NCBI GenBank assembly: GCA_017407115.1
Contig: JAFQXD010000046.1
Location: 24,325 to 88,324 of the forward strand
Length of the DNA stretch: 64,000 nt
Direction: 5' to 3'
Source of the DNA: Methanobrevibacter sp.
GTDB taxonomy: Archaea > Methanobacteriota > Methanobacteria > Methanobacteriales > Methanobacteriaceae
Both the position numbers and the translations under genes were made by a program. Of this stretch, positions 51,872 to 61,157 are shown one piece after another; the stretch's first letter is position 1, and every line of letters begins with the position of its first letter. The notes under the pieces are model-generated. The model ran no database searches and was not told where the DNA came from. It saw nothing but the letters and a program-made list of their open reading frames with translations.

Positions 51872-52639
51872 ATGAAATTTAAAACCACTCCATATCATTT
51901 CGATTTAATAAAAGATTATGAAAGATTATCTGTATTCTGGCAAGCCATTAAAGAATATGAAGGCGATAATGAACTTGCCTATGATTTAGGATGCGGTAGC
52001 GGAGTTTTATCTTATTTTTTGACTTCTTATTTTAAAGAAATCGTATCTGTTGAAATTGACCCTAGTGCATTTGCATGCGCACGGGAAAATCTGGCTGAAT
52101 TTGATAACGTTAAAGTTTTGGTAGGTGACGTATTGGAATTCCATTTTGATAAAAAGGCCGATTTGATTGTTTGTGAAATGATGGACACGGCTTTAATTGA
52201 TGAAGAGGAAGTTCCAGTTTTAAATCAGGCTAAAAACTTCTTAAAACCTACAGGCAAAATAATCCCTCAAGGCGTTATAAATTCCGCAGAACTGGTAAAT
52301 ATGCAAAGGGAATATGTTCATTGGGATGAAAATGCCAAATATGAAGTTTTTTCCGATGCACTGATCTATTCGGAATTTAATTTTTTGGATGGAATTGATC
52401 CTAATTTTGAAGCGGACCTTTCATTTAAAGTAAAAAAAGACGGTGAGGTCAACGGTTTAAAAATTACAACCTTTACTAAACTTACTGATGATATTATTTG
52501 TGGTCCAACACCAATGCTTAATCCTCCTTTATTAATTCCGTTCGATTCAAAATCAGTAAAAAGCAATGATTTTATAACTGTAAAACTAAAATATATTATG
52601 GGAAAAGGGATTGAAAGTATTGAAACGGTTATAATTTAA
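51872..52639 (+). CDS. SAM-dependent methyltransferase, arginine-methyltransferase-like fold
   Basis: The 255-residue protein has motif I AYDLGCGSGVLSYFL, VVSVEIDPSAFACARENL (acidic loop), GDVLEFHF and CEMMDTALIDEEEVPVLNQA. The last resembles the double-E loop of PRMT-type enzymes with SE replaced by CE. The C-terminal beta-barrel-like half (about 150-255) also fits a PRMT-like fold. It might methylate a protein or RNA side chain. The substrate is unknown. The start has no clear ribosome site and comes 23 bases after nikR. Confidence 0.65.
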   Translation: MKFKTTPYHFDLIKDYERLSVFWQAIKEYEGDNELAYDLGCGSGVLSYFLTSYFKEIVSVEIDPSAFACARENLAEFDNVKVLVGDVLEFHFDKKADLIVCEMMDTALIDEEEVPVLNQAKNFLKPTGKIIPQGVINSAELVNMQREYVHWDENAKYEVFSDALIYSEFNFLDGIDPNFEADLSFKVKKDGEVNGLKITTFTKLTDDIICGPTPMLNPPLLIPFDSKSVKSNDFITVKLKYIMGKGIESIETVII

Positions 52640-52650
52640 AGGTGAATAAG

Positions 52651-53136
52651 GTGTCTTTTGAATCTCAATTGAATAGCTTTTTGGAAGGTTTTGAAAAATT
52701 AATCGTATTGGGTGTGGGCAATGAACTTAAATGCGATGATGGTGTAGGGCCTTACATAATAAAAAAGCTAAAAGAAGAAAATATCGAGGATGCAAAAAGA
52801 TTATTGTTCATCAATGCTGAAACAGTCCCCGAGAACTTTACAGGCAAAATCAGAAAAGAAAAACCGACACATTTAATAATTGTTGATGCATGTCTGATGG
52901 ACTGTGAGCCTGGAGACATGAAAATCGTAAACAAATATGATTTTGCAGATATCGGCATTTCAACTCATTCCATGTCATTGTCATTTTTTGTCAGATATCT
53001 GGAAAGAGATACTGATTTTGGAATTATTTTTGTTGGAATAGAACCTGAATCCATGGATTATTCAGAAAAGCCAACCCAAAAAGTTGAAAAAGCCGCAAAT
53101 GAATTTATAAACATTTTAAAAGGGATAGTATTATGA
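52651..53136 (+). CDS. Hydrogenase maturation protease (HycI/HyaD-type)
   Basis: The 161-residue protein has the family opening IVLGVGNELKCDDGVGPYI, the NAETVPENF segment, the metal-site aspartate IIVDACLMDCEPGD, and STHSMSLSFFVRYLERD before a C-terminal GIEPESMDYSEKPTQKVEKA. It removes the C-terminal peptide of a NiFe hydrogenase large subunit after nickel insertion. GTG 52651 with AAAGGTG seven bases upstream is preferred over GTG 52642. nikR nearby fits nickel handling. The ATP-grasp gene overlaps its end by 4 bases. Confidence 0.88.
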   Translation: MSFESQLNSFLEGFEKLIVLGVGNELKCDDGVGPYIIKKLKEENIEDAKRLLFINAETVPENFTGKIRKEKPTHLIIVDACLMDCEPGDMKIVNKYDFADIGISTHSMSLSFFVRYLERDTDFGIIFVGIEPESMDYSEKPTQKVEKAANEFINILKGIVL

Positions 53137-54227
53137 AAATTTTATTTATAGGTTCAAGATTATATGATGATATTGATTGGTATGTTAGAAAAAAAGGCAT
53201 TGATAGTGTTCTAACAGAATCAAATGAAGATGCAATTAACTTGGATTTGCCGGACCAGGTATTTATTGTCCCGCGCGGAATGGATGGTCCAAAACAAGTT
53301 GCATTGATGCAAAATGTTGATGCAATTGTTCCTTTAATCGGAATTGACCCTCCACTGATTGATGTTGCATACATGAAAGAGGAAGTTGAAGCAGAATATG
53401 GAATTCCAGTTGTTGCAGCCGGAGTGAGGGCTGTTGAATTGACCTCCAATAAAATCAAAACAAAAGAATTCTACACAGAAATTGGAGTGGCCACTCCTCA
53501 GTATCAGATTTTAAATGGTCCTGAAGAGCTTACCTTGGATTTTCCTGTTGTTTTAAAACAGGGTGAAGGTCAGGGAGGAAAAGACATTAAAGTGGCAAAA
53601 AACATTGATGATGTTGAAGATTACTTTAAGGATTTTGACCAGGCATTATGCGAAAGGTTCATTGAAGGGTCTGAAATATCAATTGAAGTTCTGGGCTTTA
53701 ATGGGGAATATGTAGCATTGCCTCCGATATATAAAGGTGAAACAACTCTTGAAGGAACACATCCCTTAAACAAAGTTAAAACCGGACCCTGCATGGTTGA
53801 AGGACTTGACAATATCCTCGTTCAACATATTGCATACAAGGTGGCCAAAAACTTAAGCTCTGATGGAATTTTTGAAATGGATTTCATGTATTCAAAACAT
53901 GATGATCAATTATACGCAATTGAAGTAAATACGAGACCGAACGGAACCAGATATTTAACTACAGCCACCTGTGGTGTTAATTCATTATGTGAATTGGTTA
54001 ATATGGCTATTGGGGAGTTTTCAATTGCGAATGTTTCAGATAAATTGGAATATCATTATTCTACTGAAATTCCTGTTGGTGACTATAACGGTCCATCCCC
54101 TAAAGAACCTGTAAAATCATTTGAAGACAATGATTTTGTTGTTCACGGTCCTGCAGGTTACCAAAGAATCACGGCAAGGGCAAACTCCAAAAAAGAGTTG
54201 GAAAAGCTTGTTGAAAAATTAACTTAG
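53133..54227 (+). CDS. ATP-grasp ligase, CarB-like, of the cell-wall cluster
   Basis: The 364-residue protein has an N-terminal Rossmann-like part (about 1-95), an ATP-grasp subdomain with TSNKIKTKEFYTEIGVATPQY, FPVVLKQGEGQGGKDIKVA (P-loop-like), LCERFIEGSEISIEVLG and a metal-binding end AIEVNTRPNGTRYLTTA. ATP-grasp enzymes join an acid and an amine. Comparative work on pseudomurein clusters reports a CarB-like gene next to Mur ligases and MraY; here it lies directly before the MraY-like gene. It may link an amino acid or cap of the precursor, but this is unproven. Confidence 0.72.
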   Translation: MKILFIGSRLYDDIDWYVRKKGIDSVLTESNEDAINLDLPDQVFIVPRGMDGPKQVALMQNVDAIVPLIGIDPPLIDVAYMKEEVEAEYGIPVVAAGVRAVELTSNKIKTKEFYTEIGVATPQYQILNGPEELTLDFPVVLKQGEGQGGKDIKVAKNIDDVEDYFKDFDQALCERFIEGSEISIEVLGFNGEYVALPPIYKGETTLEGTHPLNKVKTGPCMVEGLDNILVQHIAYKVAKNLSSDGIFEMDFMYSKHDDQLYAIEVNTRPNGTRYLTTATCGVNSLCELVNMAIGEFSIANVSDKLEYHYSTEIPVGDYNGPSPKEPVKSFEDNDFVVHGPAGYQRITARANSKKELEKLVEKLT

Positions 54228-54311
54228 TGTCTGTGTTATAACTTATAATTACAATTATATACTATTATCAATAGATATTTTTATGATTAAAGATTTATTG
54301 TGTGGTATAAA

Positions 54312-55382
54312 ATGAATAATACAGATATGTTAATTCTTTTTTTAATAACATTATGTGCTACAATATTATTTACATGGTATGTAAAAAGAATATTGCTTAA
54401 AGCAAGGATTGCTGATAATCCTATAGTTAGTGAACATAGACATAAGAGCGGCACTCCTACAATGGGAGGTATCGCATTCTTATTTACAATTTCTTTGATA
54501 ATTGCATTGTATTATCAAAACACTCCTGTTTTAATTGTTTCATTTATCATGCTTGCAGGAGGAATTGTAGGTTTGGTTGATGATTTGATTGGCCTAAAGG
54601 TTAAAGAAGTTCAAAAAATTGTAGTTAACACCTCTGATGAGGTTATTGCACTTGGCAGATTGGACGTTGAACCTGGTGAAGAGGTACGTGTTGCCACTCC
54701 AAAAGCAAAAGCGGAAGTTGATGATTTACTTAAGGAGGGTAAAGTTGAAGTAATCGGTGAGGTTCCAATCAAAACCGAACCGGAAGAACTTGAAAAAATT
54801 ATCTGTCAAATAGTTTTAGGATTATTTTTAGGTTTGACCGGTATTGTAACCACATTGGGCGGTTTTGAATTGGGAATATTGGCTATTCCTGTTGTTGTCA
54901 TTGGAGTTTTAGGTTCAATTAATTCAGTCAATCTAATTGATGGTATGGACGGTCTTGCGGCAGGTATTGTGGCAATTGCATCTATTGCATGTTGCGTATA
55001 CGGTTATTTATTCGGACCCGCAACAATCATTCCTCCGTTTTTAATATTGTCTGCATTATGTTTAGGATTTTTGGTATTTAACAAATATCCCGCTTCAATA
55101 TTCATGGGAGATACAGGGTCTTTTGTATTGGGAACAGGTTATGCAGCGGCTGTAATGGTATGTGATATTCCATACTTCGGAGTTCTTGCATTAGGAGTCC
55201 CTATTGTTTCAGTTGTTGTAAGTTTACTTCACAGAGCACACATCATTAAATTACCTGTAGAACCACTGCATCACACTTTAAATCATTATGGTATGTCAGA
55301 AACAAAAATCGTATTTAGCTATTGGGGATTCACTGCATTATTATGTATAATAGGCATTCTTGCTAAAATGTACATATTTTAA
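54312..55382 (+). CDS. MraY-like glycosyl-phosphate transferase with inserted domain
   Basis: The 356-residue membrane enzyme has the polyprenyl-phosphate transferase motifs KSGTPTMGGIAF (45-56), GLVDDLIGL (87-95), NLIDGMDGLAAG (207-218), FMGDTGS (264-270) and a late LHHTLNHYG (319-327). Between helices 3 and 4 it has a soluble insert (about 97-165), VQKIVVNTSDEVIALGRLDVEPGEEVRVA, which bacterial MraY lacks. It should link a UDP-sugar phosphate precursor of pseudomurein to a lipid carrier. I chose ATG 54312, not the start 12 bases upstream. The Mur ligase gene follows 17 bases after. Confidence 0.82.
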   Translation: MNNTDMLILFLITLCATILFTWYVKRILLKARIADNPIVSEHRHKSGTPTMGGIAFLFTISLIIALYYQNTPVLIVSFIMLAGGIVGLVDDLIGLKVKEVQKIVVNTSDEVIALGRLDVEPGEEVRVATPKAKAEVDDLLKEGKVEVIGEVPIKTEPEELEKIICQIVLGLFLGLTGIVTTLGGFELGILAIPVVVIGVLGSINSVNLIDGMDGLAAGIVAIASIACCVYGYLFGPATIIPPFLILSALCLGFLVFNKYPASIFMGDTGSFVLGTGYAAAVMVCDIPYFGVLALGVPIVSVVVSLLHRAHIIKLPVEPLHHTLNHYGMSETKIVFSYWGFTALLCIIGILAKMYIF

Positions 55383-55399
55383 GGTTTAGGGATGATTAA

Positions 55400-56830
55400 A
55401 TGAATATTCAAGATTTGGCAAATTCTATTGGTGGAAAACTTTATGGTAATGATGATTTCTTTTCCATAGATGGTTTCACTGGAAAGTTTACCTTTTTAAA
55501 TGATGCACACACCGGAGACATTGTTATAAGACATTGGATTAATTCCACTGGAATACAGATGGCATTCAACAAGAATATTGCATGTCTAATAACCATGACT
55601 CCTAAAGATGGCGCAATTGAAATGGCTGAAAAACTTAATTTTCCATTGATTGTAGTTGATAAGATTGAACTGTCTACCGCTTATGCACTTTCACATACAA
55701 TAGACAAGTACTCTCCAAATTCAACAAATATTGTTATTACAGGAACCAACGGCAAATCAACAACTTCCCATTTAATTTACCATATCTTAAGAAATGCCGG
55801 TTTTCATGTTTTAACCAATACTGATAGTGAATCTGAATTCAACACATTGATTGATCCGATGGTTTCCAAGCTGATTTCCGATGAGGTAATTGAAAACGGG
55901 GAACTCGACTATTTGGTGATTGAAGTATCTGAAGTTCAGGGATGGCTTGGAAATTTAATGGAAAATCATGCAGCATTGATGAGTGCAGCTATAAATCCTG
56001 ATGTAGGGGTCATTACAAATATCGCAATGGACCATATTGGTCTTGTCAATTCAATTGAAGATGTATTTGATGAAATATCCATGGTTCCTGAAGCTATTGG
56101 AGATGGCATCTGTGTACTTAATCATGATGATGATTGGGTAATGAAATTAAATGCAAAAAATCCATTTTACACATCAATGAATGAAATCACTGATGAGAAT
56201 GCTGTTTATTACAATGGCAGTGAAATTGTATATTCTGGCAAATCAATTTTGACAAAAGAGGATTTGCCTTTCACAGGACATCATTTCATTCAAAACATAT
56301 TGTCCGCTATAGGAGCCACCATTTCCTTAGGATTGGATATTGATAAAATTACTGAAGGTGTTAAATCATATAAGGCCCTTAACAGACGGTTTGCAAAGTT
56401 AAATGATGAACCTCTAATTTATGATGACTTTGCCCATAATCCTGATGGAATAAGGGCAACAATCGCAGAGACAAAAAAATTGCTTGAGGACAATCAGACT
56501 TTGCATGTTGTATGTGCCATAAGAGGTTCAAGAGGGGTTGAAATTAACCAATTGAATGTAGAAGCATTGGCCGAATCAATGGATGATGATATTGAACTAA
56601 TTTTATCCTCCAGTAATGATGTTGTCAATGAATTAAATTTCGTGGAACCTGAAGAAAAAGAAGTATTTTTCAACACATTAAATGAGAGAGATATTGAATT
56701 CACTCATTATGATAATTTGAAGGAATGTTTAAGTGAAACTTATAAAAAAGCAGACAAAAAGGACATTATTTTATTGATTGGCGCTCAAGGGATGGACCCA
56801 GCCGAATCATTACTAAAAGACATAATTTAA
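55400..56830 (+). CDS. Mur ligase family protein, pseudomurein-type
   Basis: The 476-residue ATP-dependent amide ligase has an N-terminal UDP-binding-like domain (about 1-105), the central P-loop VITGTNGKSTTSHLIYHIL (about 112-130), NPDVGVITNIAMDHIGL (about 198-215) and a C-terminal domain with LNRRFAKLNDEPLIYDDFAHNPDGIRA (histidine-containing) and ILLIGAQGMDPAESLL. It adds one amino acid in pseudomurein peptide assembly, as the pMurE and pMurC groups do. Residue specificity cannot be read from the sequence. It follows the MraY-like gene with a small gap. Confidence 0.85.
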   Translation: MNIQDLANSIGGKLYGNDDFFSIDGFTGKFTFLNDAHTGDIVIRHWINSTGIQMAFNKNIACLITMTPKDGAIEMAEKLNFPLIVVDKIELSTAYALSHTIDKYSPNSTNIVITGTNGKSTTSHLIYHILRNAGFHVLTNTDSESEFNTLIDPMVSKLISDEVIENGELDYLVIEVSEVQGWLGNLMENHAALMSAAINPDVGVITNIAMDHIGLVNSIEDVFDEISMVPEAIGDGICVLNHDDDWVMKLNAKNPFYTSMNEITDENAVYYNGSEIVYSGKSILTKEDLPFTGHHFIQNILSAIGATISLGLDIDKITEGVKSYKALNRRFAKLNDEPLIYDDFAHNPDGIRATIAETKKLLEDNQTLHVVCAIRGSRGVEINQLNVEALAESMDDDIELILSSSNDVVNELNFVEPEEKEVFFNTLNERDIEFTHYDNLKECLSETYKKADKKDIILLIGAQGMDPAESLLKDII

Positions 56831-56903
56831 ATATTACGTTAAATTAATATAATAAATGTATAATTTATTCTGTAATGGAATAAATATGTAAGAGGATATA
56901 AAT

Positions 56904-57344
56904 ATGTTTATAAAAATTAGAAGAGACACTTTAATTATTTTATTACTCGCATTTATTTTGATTGTTTGCGGTCGTTTAATAACTTATGTTGCTTTCGCAT
57001 CCTCTAGTGAAATGAATGATGGTATTCCAATCTCAGGGATTATTGTAAAAGGAAATGATATTGTTCCCGTAGATACCATTAGGGCAAATGTGATGCAGGC
57101 CGGTTTTAGGGACGGCAGTGTCATTTATGGGGATGTTTTAAAAACTTCCATAAGGGAAGTGGCGCTTCAGGACGCAATACAGACGGCTCAGGAATTTGCA
57201 AAGCAATCGACAGTTCCAGGTACGTCAGTAATGCCTATTACTGCAGCTGATGTTCAAGTTGATAAGAATACTGGTGTTGTGACAGTAACAGTTATAGAGG
57301 ACTTTTCTTCTGTTGAATTGGAAAATGAAACTGCTGGTAGGTGA
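56904..57344 (+). CDS. Exported or membrane-anchored protein next to the wall cluster
   Basis: The 146-residue protein has a membrane helix (about 9-30, DTLIILLLAFILIVCGRLI). Outside it lies a repeated-looking alpha/beta stretch (GIIVKGNDIVPVDTIRANVMQAGFRD, TAADVQVDKNTGVVTVTVIEDFSSVE). No family is recognised. It is followed at once by the gene at 57349 with a GTAGGTGAT site, so the two form a pair just after the Mur ligase, likely cell-envelope proteins. Confidence 0.55.
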   Translation: MFIKIRRDTLIILLLAFILIVCGRLITYVAFASSSEMNDGIPISGIIVKGNDIVPVDTIRANVMQAGFRDGSVIYGDVLKTSIREVALQDAIQTAQEFAKQSTVPGTSVMPITAADVQVDKNTGVVTVTVIEDFSSVELENETAGR

Positions 57345-57348
57345 TACA

Positions 57349-58608
57349 ATGGATAAATTAAAAACATCAATTATTTTATTGTTGGTATTCTTTTTATCCA
57401 TCAGTACTGTTGCTGCTACTTGTAACATTATTATCATTACCGACCCCACTGGACAGGATCCTAATGGGGCTGCCGCAGGCAGTATGTCCTTTGCAGACAA
57501 CATGTTCCAGTCAACATTTTTAATGTCTAAGGATAATCATTTTGCGGTACTCTCAGGGGGTACAGGTAGTTCAGATACAAGGTTGGATTCTATTGTTGAT
57601 GCTGTTGCAAGTTTAGAGAATAATGTTTCTGCAGCTTCCGCTGCGTCTATTGCATCAGGATATAAGGGAGCTCGTCTTCTTGTCGGTGGTCCAAGTATGG
57701 GTGCTGCTATTGGAGGTTCTTTTGATGCATATGTTATTACTGTAGATGATGCAACCAATACAATTAAGGTAACTCCATACAGTAGTGGTATTGCTACTTT
57801 GCAGCCTGGTCAAAAAGGAGCAATTATTCACTTGAGAAATACGGATGGAAACCCATTATATGGTACTGCAGATTCAGTTAGAAAAGAAACTGCTATGAAC
57901 ATAGGTAAAATGATTCGTGATGGTTATCCAGCAACCACCATTCTCTCAGAGGCTATGGGTGAAGTAGCTAATGATTCAGGTGAAAAATATGGTGGGGGTG
58001 GAGTTAATTTAGTTTCCGGTATTTCTACTGGGGATATGTTCACTCCTAAAGACATGAATGAATCCGGTTATCCTATGGATGAAGAGTATTCAAAAGTCTG
58101 TGACAACTGTGGTTGGGGTATGGGATACCCTGCATCCGAAGCATATGATAAGTGTCCGGTTTGTGGTGAAGAATTAAGAGTTGTTTATGCATATGAAGCT
58201 TTGGGAAATGCATTAACGGTCAGCCCTAATTCGGTTAGTGTATCGGTTTACGGTAGTGACAAGCCTGGTTTGGCAGCAACTACAAAAGAAATTGTAGAGG
58301 CGTCTGTTGCTAAGAACGGATATGATGCATCTGCTATTGCAGGTTCCATCAATAGGGCTATTAACAACGGTCTTATTATGGGTGTTGACCATGTTGAACC
58401 TAAAGACATTAATGTAAAACAAGGATCTAAGGCAGTTGGTGTTTACTATAAAGCATTGCCTGGAGATAAATCTTCTCCTTCATGGGATTTACCTGTCGAT
58501 GGAAATATTTTAAATATTTTGGGCAGTATCCAAACAGCTGTAGGTATTATTTTAATACTGCTTGTTGTATTCAGAACAAGATTGCTAAAATCTTTCCAAG
58601 AACGGTGA
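57349..58608 (+). CDS. Type I membrane protein with extracytoplasmic zinc ribbon
   Basis: The 419-residue protein has a signal peptide (about 1-24), a large outer region with a FADNMFQSTFLMSKDNHFAVLSGG start and repeated Gly-rich segments, then a zinc-ribbon C-D-N-C...C-P-V-C pattern (CDNCGWGMG and KCPVCGEEL, about 250-275), and a C-terminal membrane helix (about 388-408) with basic end TRLLKSFQER. A zinc ribbon on the outer face is unusual. It sits behind the pseudomurein ligase and a small exported protein, so a role in wall maturation is possible. ATG 57349 is chosen. Confidence 0.65.
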   Translation: MDKLKTSIILLLVFFLSISTVAATCNIIIITDPTGQDPNGAAAGSMSFADNMFQSTFLMSKDNHFAVLSGGTGSSDTRLDSIVDAVASLENNVSAASAASIASGYKGARLLVGGPSMGAAIGGSFDAYVITVDDATNTIKVTPYSSGIATLQPGQKGAIIHLRNTDGNPLYGTADSVRKETAMNIGKMIRDGYPATTILSEAMGEVANDSGEKYGGGGVNLVSGISTGDMFTPKDMNESGYPMDEEYSKVCDNCGWGMGYPASEAYDKCPVCGEELRVVYAYEALGNALTVSPNSVSVSVYGSDKPGLAATTKEIVEASVAKNGYDASAIAGSINRAINNGLIMGVDHVEPKDINVKQGSKAVGVYYKALPGDKSSPSWDLPVDGNILNILGSIQTAVGIILILLVVFRTRLLKSFQER

Positions 58609-58643
58609 TTTCACCTTTTTTTATTTTTTTTGTAGTGATTATT

Positions 58644-59078
58644 ATGGCATTAATTTTAGTTAGAGGAGAAAACAATTCAAAATTACTTAATGCGATTGCA
58701 GATATGGAAAGGCATGGGAATTTAAATTTGATATCAAAACCTAAAGTAATAGATGCTAATTTTGCTGATTCTTTAGTTGAAAGCATTTTAAATTCAACCC
58801 TTAGAACAAAATCAACTGTTGCAACTGCATTTTTCGTACAAGAGGATACTACTTTAAGCATTATGCAAATAAAAAAAATTCATCCTCCGGCACATGTGGT
58901 CGTTGTCAGTGATGAATATGATGGTTATAATAAACTTGAAAAGTTATTGGATGAGGCTCCACTTTTCCAAGGTTATCATTCTCACAAAGCTAAAAATGAG
59001 GGGATGATTGATTATAAGATTAAAGGAAAGGACAGACATATAAAAAGTGAAAAATTAAATAGTTATCTTAAAAAATAA
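58644..59078 (+). CDS. DUF356-like protein
   Basis: The 144-residue protein begins ALILVRGENNSKLLNAIADMERHGNLNL and continues with strand-helix elements: FADSLVESILNSTLRTKSTVATAFFVQEDTT, IHPPAHVVVVSDEYDGYNKLEKLLDEAPLFQGYHSH. The layout fits the methanogen-specific DUF356 group as I recall it. Its role is unknown. The start is ATG 58644, which lies in another frame from the longer open frame covering it. It ends just before MBF1, which runs the other way. Confidence 0.55.
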   Translation: MALILVRGENNSKLLNAIADMERHGNLNLISKPKVIDANFADSLVESILNSTLRTKSTVATAFFVQEDTTLSIMQIKKIHPPAHVVVVSDEYDGYNKLEKLLDEAPLFQGYHSHKAKNEGMIDYKIKGKDRHIKSEKLNSYLKK

Positions 59079-59567
59079 CTATTTTCTTTTGATTTTCATT
59101 ATATTTCCTAATGTGCGTTCTCCTGAAGAGCTGTTAATGAATTGATTCAAATCAACATTGTTTACTTTTTCAAGCAATTTGATGTTCAATGCTTTTTCTA
59201 ATTTTTTTGTAAGTTTTATGTCAGGAGTCATTTTCCCGGATTCGATTCTGTTTATAACTGAAACCCTTTCATTGATTTTTTTACCCAAATCTTCTCTGGA
59301 CCAGTTTTTAGATTCTCTTGCTTTCCTGATTTCATCATTATAATTTTCAATTAACTCTTCGGAAGGTTCGTCTCGAGTGGAATAGTTCCTTTTTGGTGTA
59401 GTTTTTTGCTTTTTGTTTTTTTGTTGTACATATTTTGGTTTTGGTGGTGCTTTTTGGATTTTTCCTAGTTTTGAGCACTCTTTACATACAACCATAACTG
59501 ATCCTTCGATTTTTGCTCGTATTGGATTATGTTCTGGTACTGGTTTACCACAAATTTCGCATTCCAT
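59079..59567 (-). CDS. mbf1: Archaeal multiprotein bridging factor 1
   Basis: The 162-residue protein has an N-terminal zinc ribbon (CEICGKPVPEHNP at 3-15 and VCKECSKLG near 28-36), a linker, and a HTH_3-type domain (about 75-130: IRKARESKNWSREDLGKKINERVSVINRIESGKMTP in parts). aMBF1 associates with the ribosome and TBP/transcription in archaea. The gene is divergent from PAN, whose 5' leader starts in the gap. Minus-strand TATA box lies near 59595-59608. Confidence 0.92.
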   Translation of the reverse strand: MECEICGKPVPEHNPIRAKIEGSVMVVCKECSKLGKIQKAPPKPKYVQQKNKKQKTTPKRNYSTRDEPSEELIENYNDEIRKARESKNWSREDLGKKINERVSVINRIESGKMTPDIKLTKKLEKALNIKLLEKVNNVDLNQFINSSSGERTLGNIMKIKRK

Positions 59568-59651
59568 ATTAATCAGTTTCCTTAATTTCCTTGTATATAT
59601 TTATATAAGTTACTTATTAATATTTGTTAGTATACCATAAAATGAATACCT

Positions 59652-59881
59652 TTAAATACTTTAAAATTACAAATTGTTATTAAAGTAACATGATTATGAA
59701 ATTTATAAAAATAGTTCGCAATGTCACATGCAGTTTTAAGTTGGTGCATGTGGTGGAATTATTTAAAATCGTAGGGACTACGGTGCAGTAAAATTCCTAA
59801 AGATTGATTTTTTTTAGGTGTGCGAATCTCCATCGGATATATGATGGGGAAGTTCAGAATAACTAACTGGAGATGATTCTC
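59652..59881 (+). promoter_or_regulatory. Structured 5' leader of the PAN gene
   Basis: A TATA box (TTTAAATA, 59652-59659) gives a start near 59680 and a leader of about 200 bases. TTCGCA (59714-59719) pairs with TGCGAA (59820-59825). CACATGCA and TGCATGTG (about 59725-59751) form an 8-base hairpin. GGAATT with AATTCC forms another arm with GTAG/CTAC inside. CCATC/GATGG lies just before the ribosome site. It may be a cis-regulatory element; no known riboswitch matched by eye. Confidence 0.5.
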
Positions 59882-61138
59882 ATGAATGATTTTGATGATT
59901 TGGAAAATTCTTCAAAAGAGCAATTGATAGAAGAAGTTGAATCTCTACGAGAAGAAATAGACACTTTAAGAGAAGAAAAATCCAAAGCAAAAAGTAACTT
60001 GATGTGGAAAGTTAGGAAATTGGAAAAAGATAAGGTCCTAATTGAAAATGAAAAAATTAGGCTGGAAAGGGAAACTAAATCATTACGTTCAGAAGTAGAC
60101 AGATTCAGGTCTCCTCCTTTGGTATTAGCTACCATTACAGAAGTTTTAGATGATCATAGAATGACTGTAAAAAGTAGCACAGGACCTAGTTTCCTTGTTA
60201 ATTACTCAAAGTTCTTAGATGAAAAATTATTGGTGCCTGGTTCAAGAGTGGCTCTTAATCAGCAAACCTTCGGTATTGTTGAAGTTTTACCATCAGAGAA
60301 AGACGCTAATGTTTCAGGAATGGAAATTGAAACAAAACCTGATATAACCTTTGATAAGATTGGAGGTTTGGAAGAACAAATTATTGAAGTTAAGGAAACC
60401 GTCGAATTGCCTTTGACTCATCCTGAATTATTTGAAAAAGTCGGTATCGAACCACCAAAAGGCATATTGCTGTATGGTCCTCCGGGAACAGGTAAAACTT
60501 TACTTGCAAAAGCTGTAGCTAATGAAACTAATGCAACTTTTATTAAAGTAGTAGCTTCAGAATTCGTTAAAAAATACATTGGTGAAGGTGCAAGACTCGT
60601 ACGTGAAGTATTTGAACTTGCAAAAGAAAAGGCTCCAGCAATCATTTTTATAGATGAACTTGATGCAGTTGCGGCTAAAAGGCTTAAAAGTTCAACCAGT
60701 GGAGATAGGGAAGTTCAAAGGACTTTAATGCAGTTGCTTGCAGAACTTGACGGATTTGAATCCAGAGGAGATATCGGTATTATCGGTGCAACCAACAGGC
60801 CGGATATTTTGGATCCTGCATTATTGCGTCCTGGTCGTTTTGATAGATTCATTGAAGTTCCGCTTCCAAATGAAGATGGAAGAAGGGAAATTCTCAAAAT
60901 CCACACTAAAAACATGTCCTTTGATGAAGAAGCAGATGTTGATTTGCTTGCCAGTTTAACAGACGGCCTTTCAGGTGCGGACTTGAAGGCAGTATGTACA
61001 GAAGCAGGTATGTTTGCAATTCGCCAACAACGGGACAAGATTTCTGTAGATGACTTTATGGATGCAATTGAAAAAGTCATGAGTAAGAATCAGGAAGATG
61101 AATTATTCAATACAGAAGCTGGCGTGATGTTCGGATAA
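59882..61138 (+). CDS. pan: Proteasome-activating nucleotidase (PAN)
   Basis: The 418-residue AAA+ ATPase unfolds proteins for the 20S proteasome. It has a coiled coil (about 1-75), an OB domain (about 80-130), Walker A GPPGTGKT (about 199-206), Walker [10 protein letters not shown] (about 256-264), the pore loop [10 protein letters not shown] and SRH residues [20 protein letters not shown]. The C-terminus is MFG, a hydrophobic-Phe-X variant of the usual HbYX tail that opens the proteasome gate. ATG 59882 with GGAG nine bases upstream is preferred over ATG 59873. The leader is folded. Confidence 0.95.
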   Translation: MNDFDDLENSSKEQLIEEVESLREEIDTLREEKSKAKSNLMWKVRKLEKDKVLIENEKIRLERETKSLRSEVDRFRSPPLVLATITEVLDDHRMTVKSSTGPSFLVNYSKFLDEKLLVPGSRVALNQQTFGIVEVLPSEKDANVSGMEIETKPDITFDKIGGLEEQIIEVKETVELPLTHPELFEKVGIEPPKGILLYGPPGTGKTLLAKAVANETNATFIKVVASEFVKKYIGEGARLVREVFELAKEKAPAIIFIDELDAVAAKRLKSSTSGDREVQRTLMQLLAELDGFESRGDIGIIGATNRPDILDPALLRPGRFDRFIEVPLPNEDGRREILKIHTKNMSFDEEADVDLLASLTDGLSGADLKAVCTEAGMFAIRQQRDKISVDDFMDAIEKVMSKNQEDELFNTEAGVMFG

Positions 61139-61157
61139 TTTGTTACATTCATTTCTA

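Noticed and set aside
59690..59791. 33-codon frame in the pan leader
   Set aside because: No ribosome site and the same bases form paired stems; not accepted as a gene.
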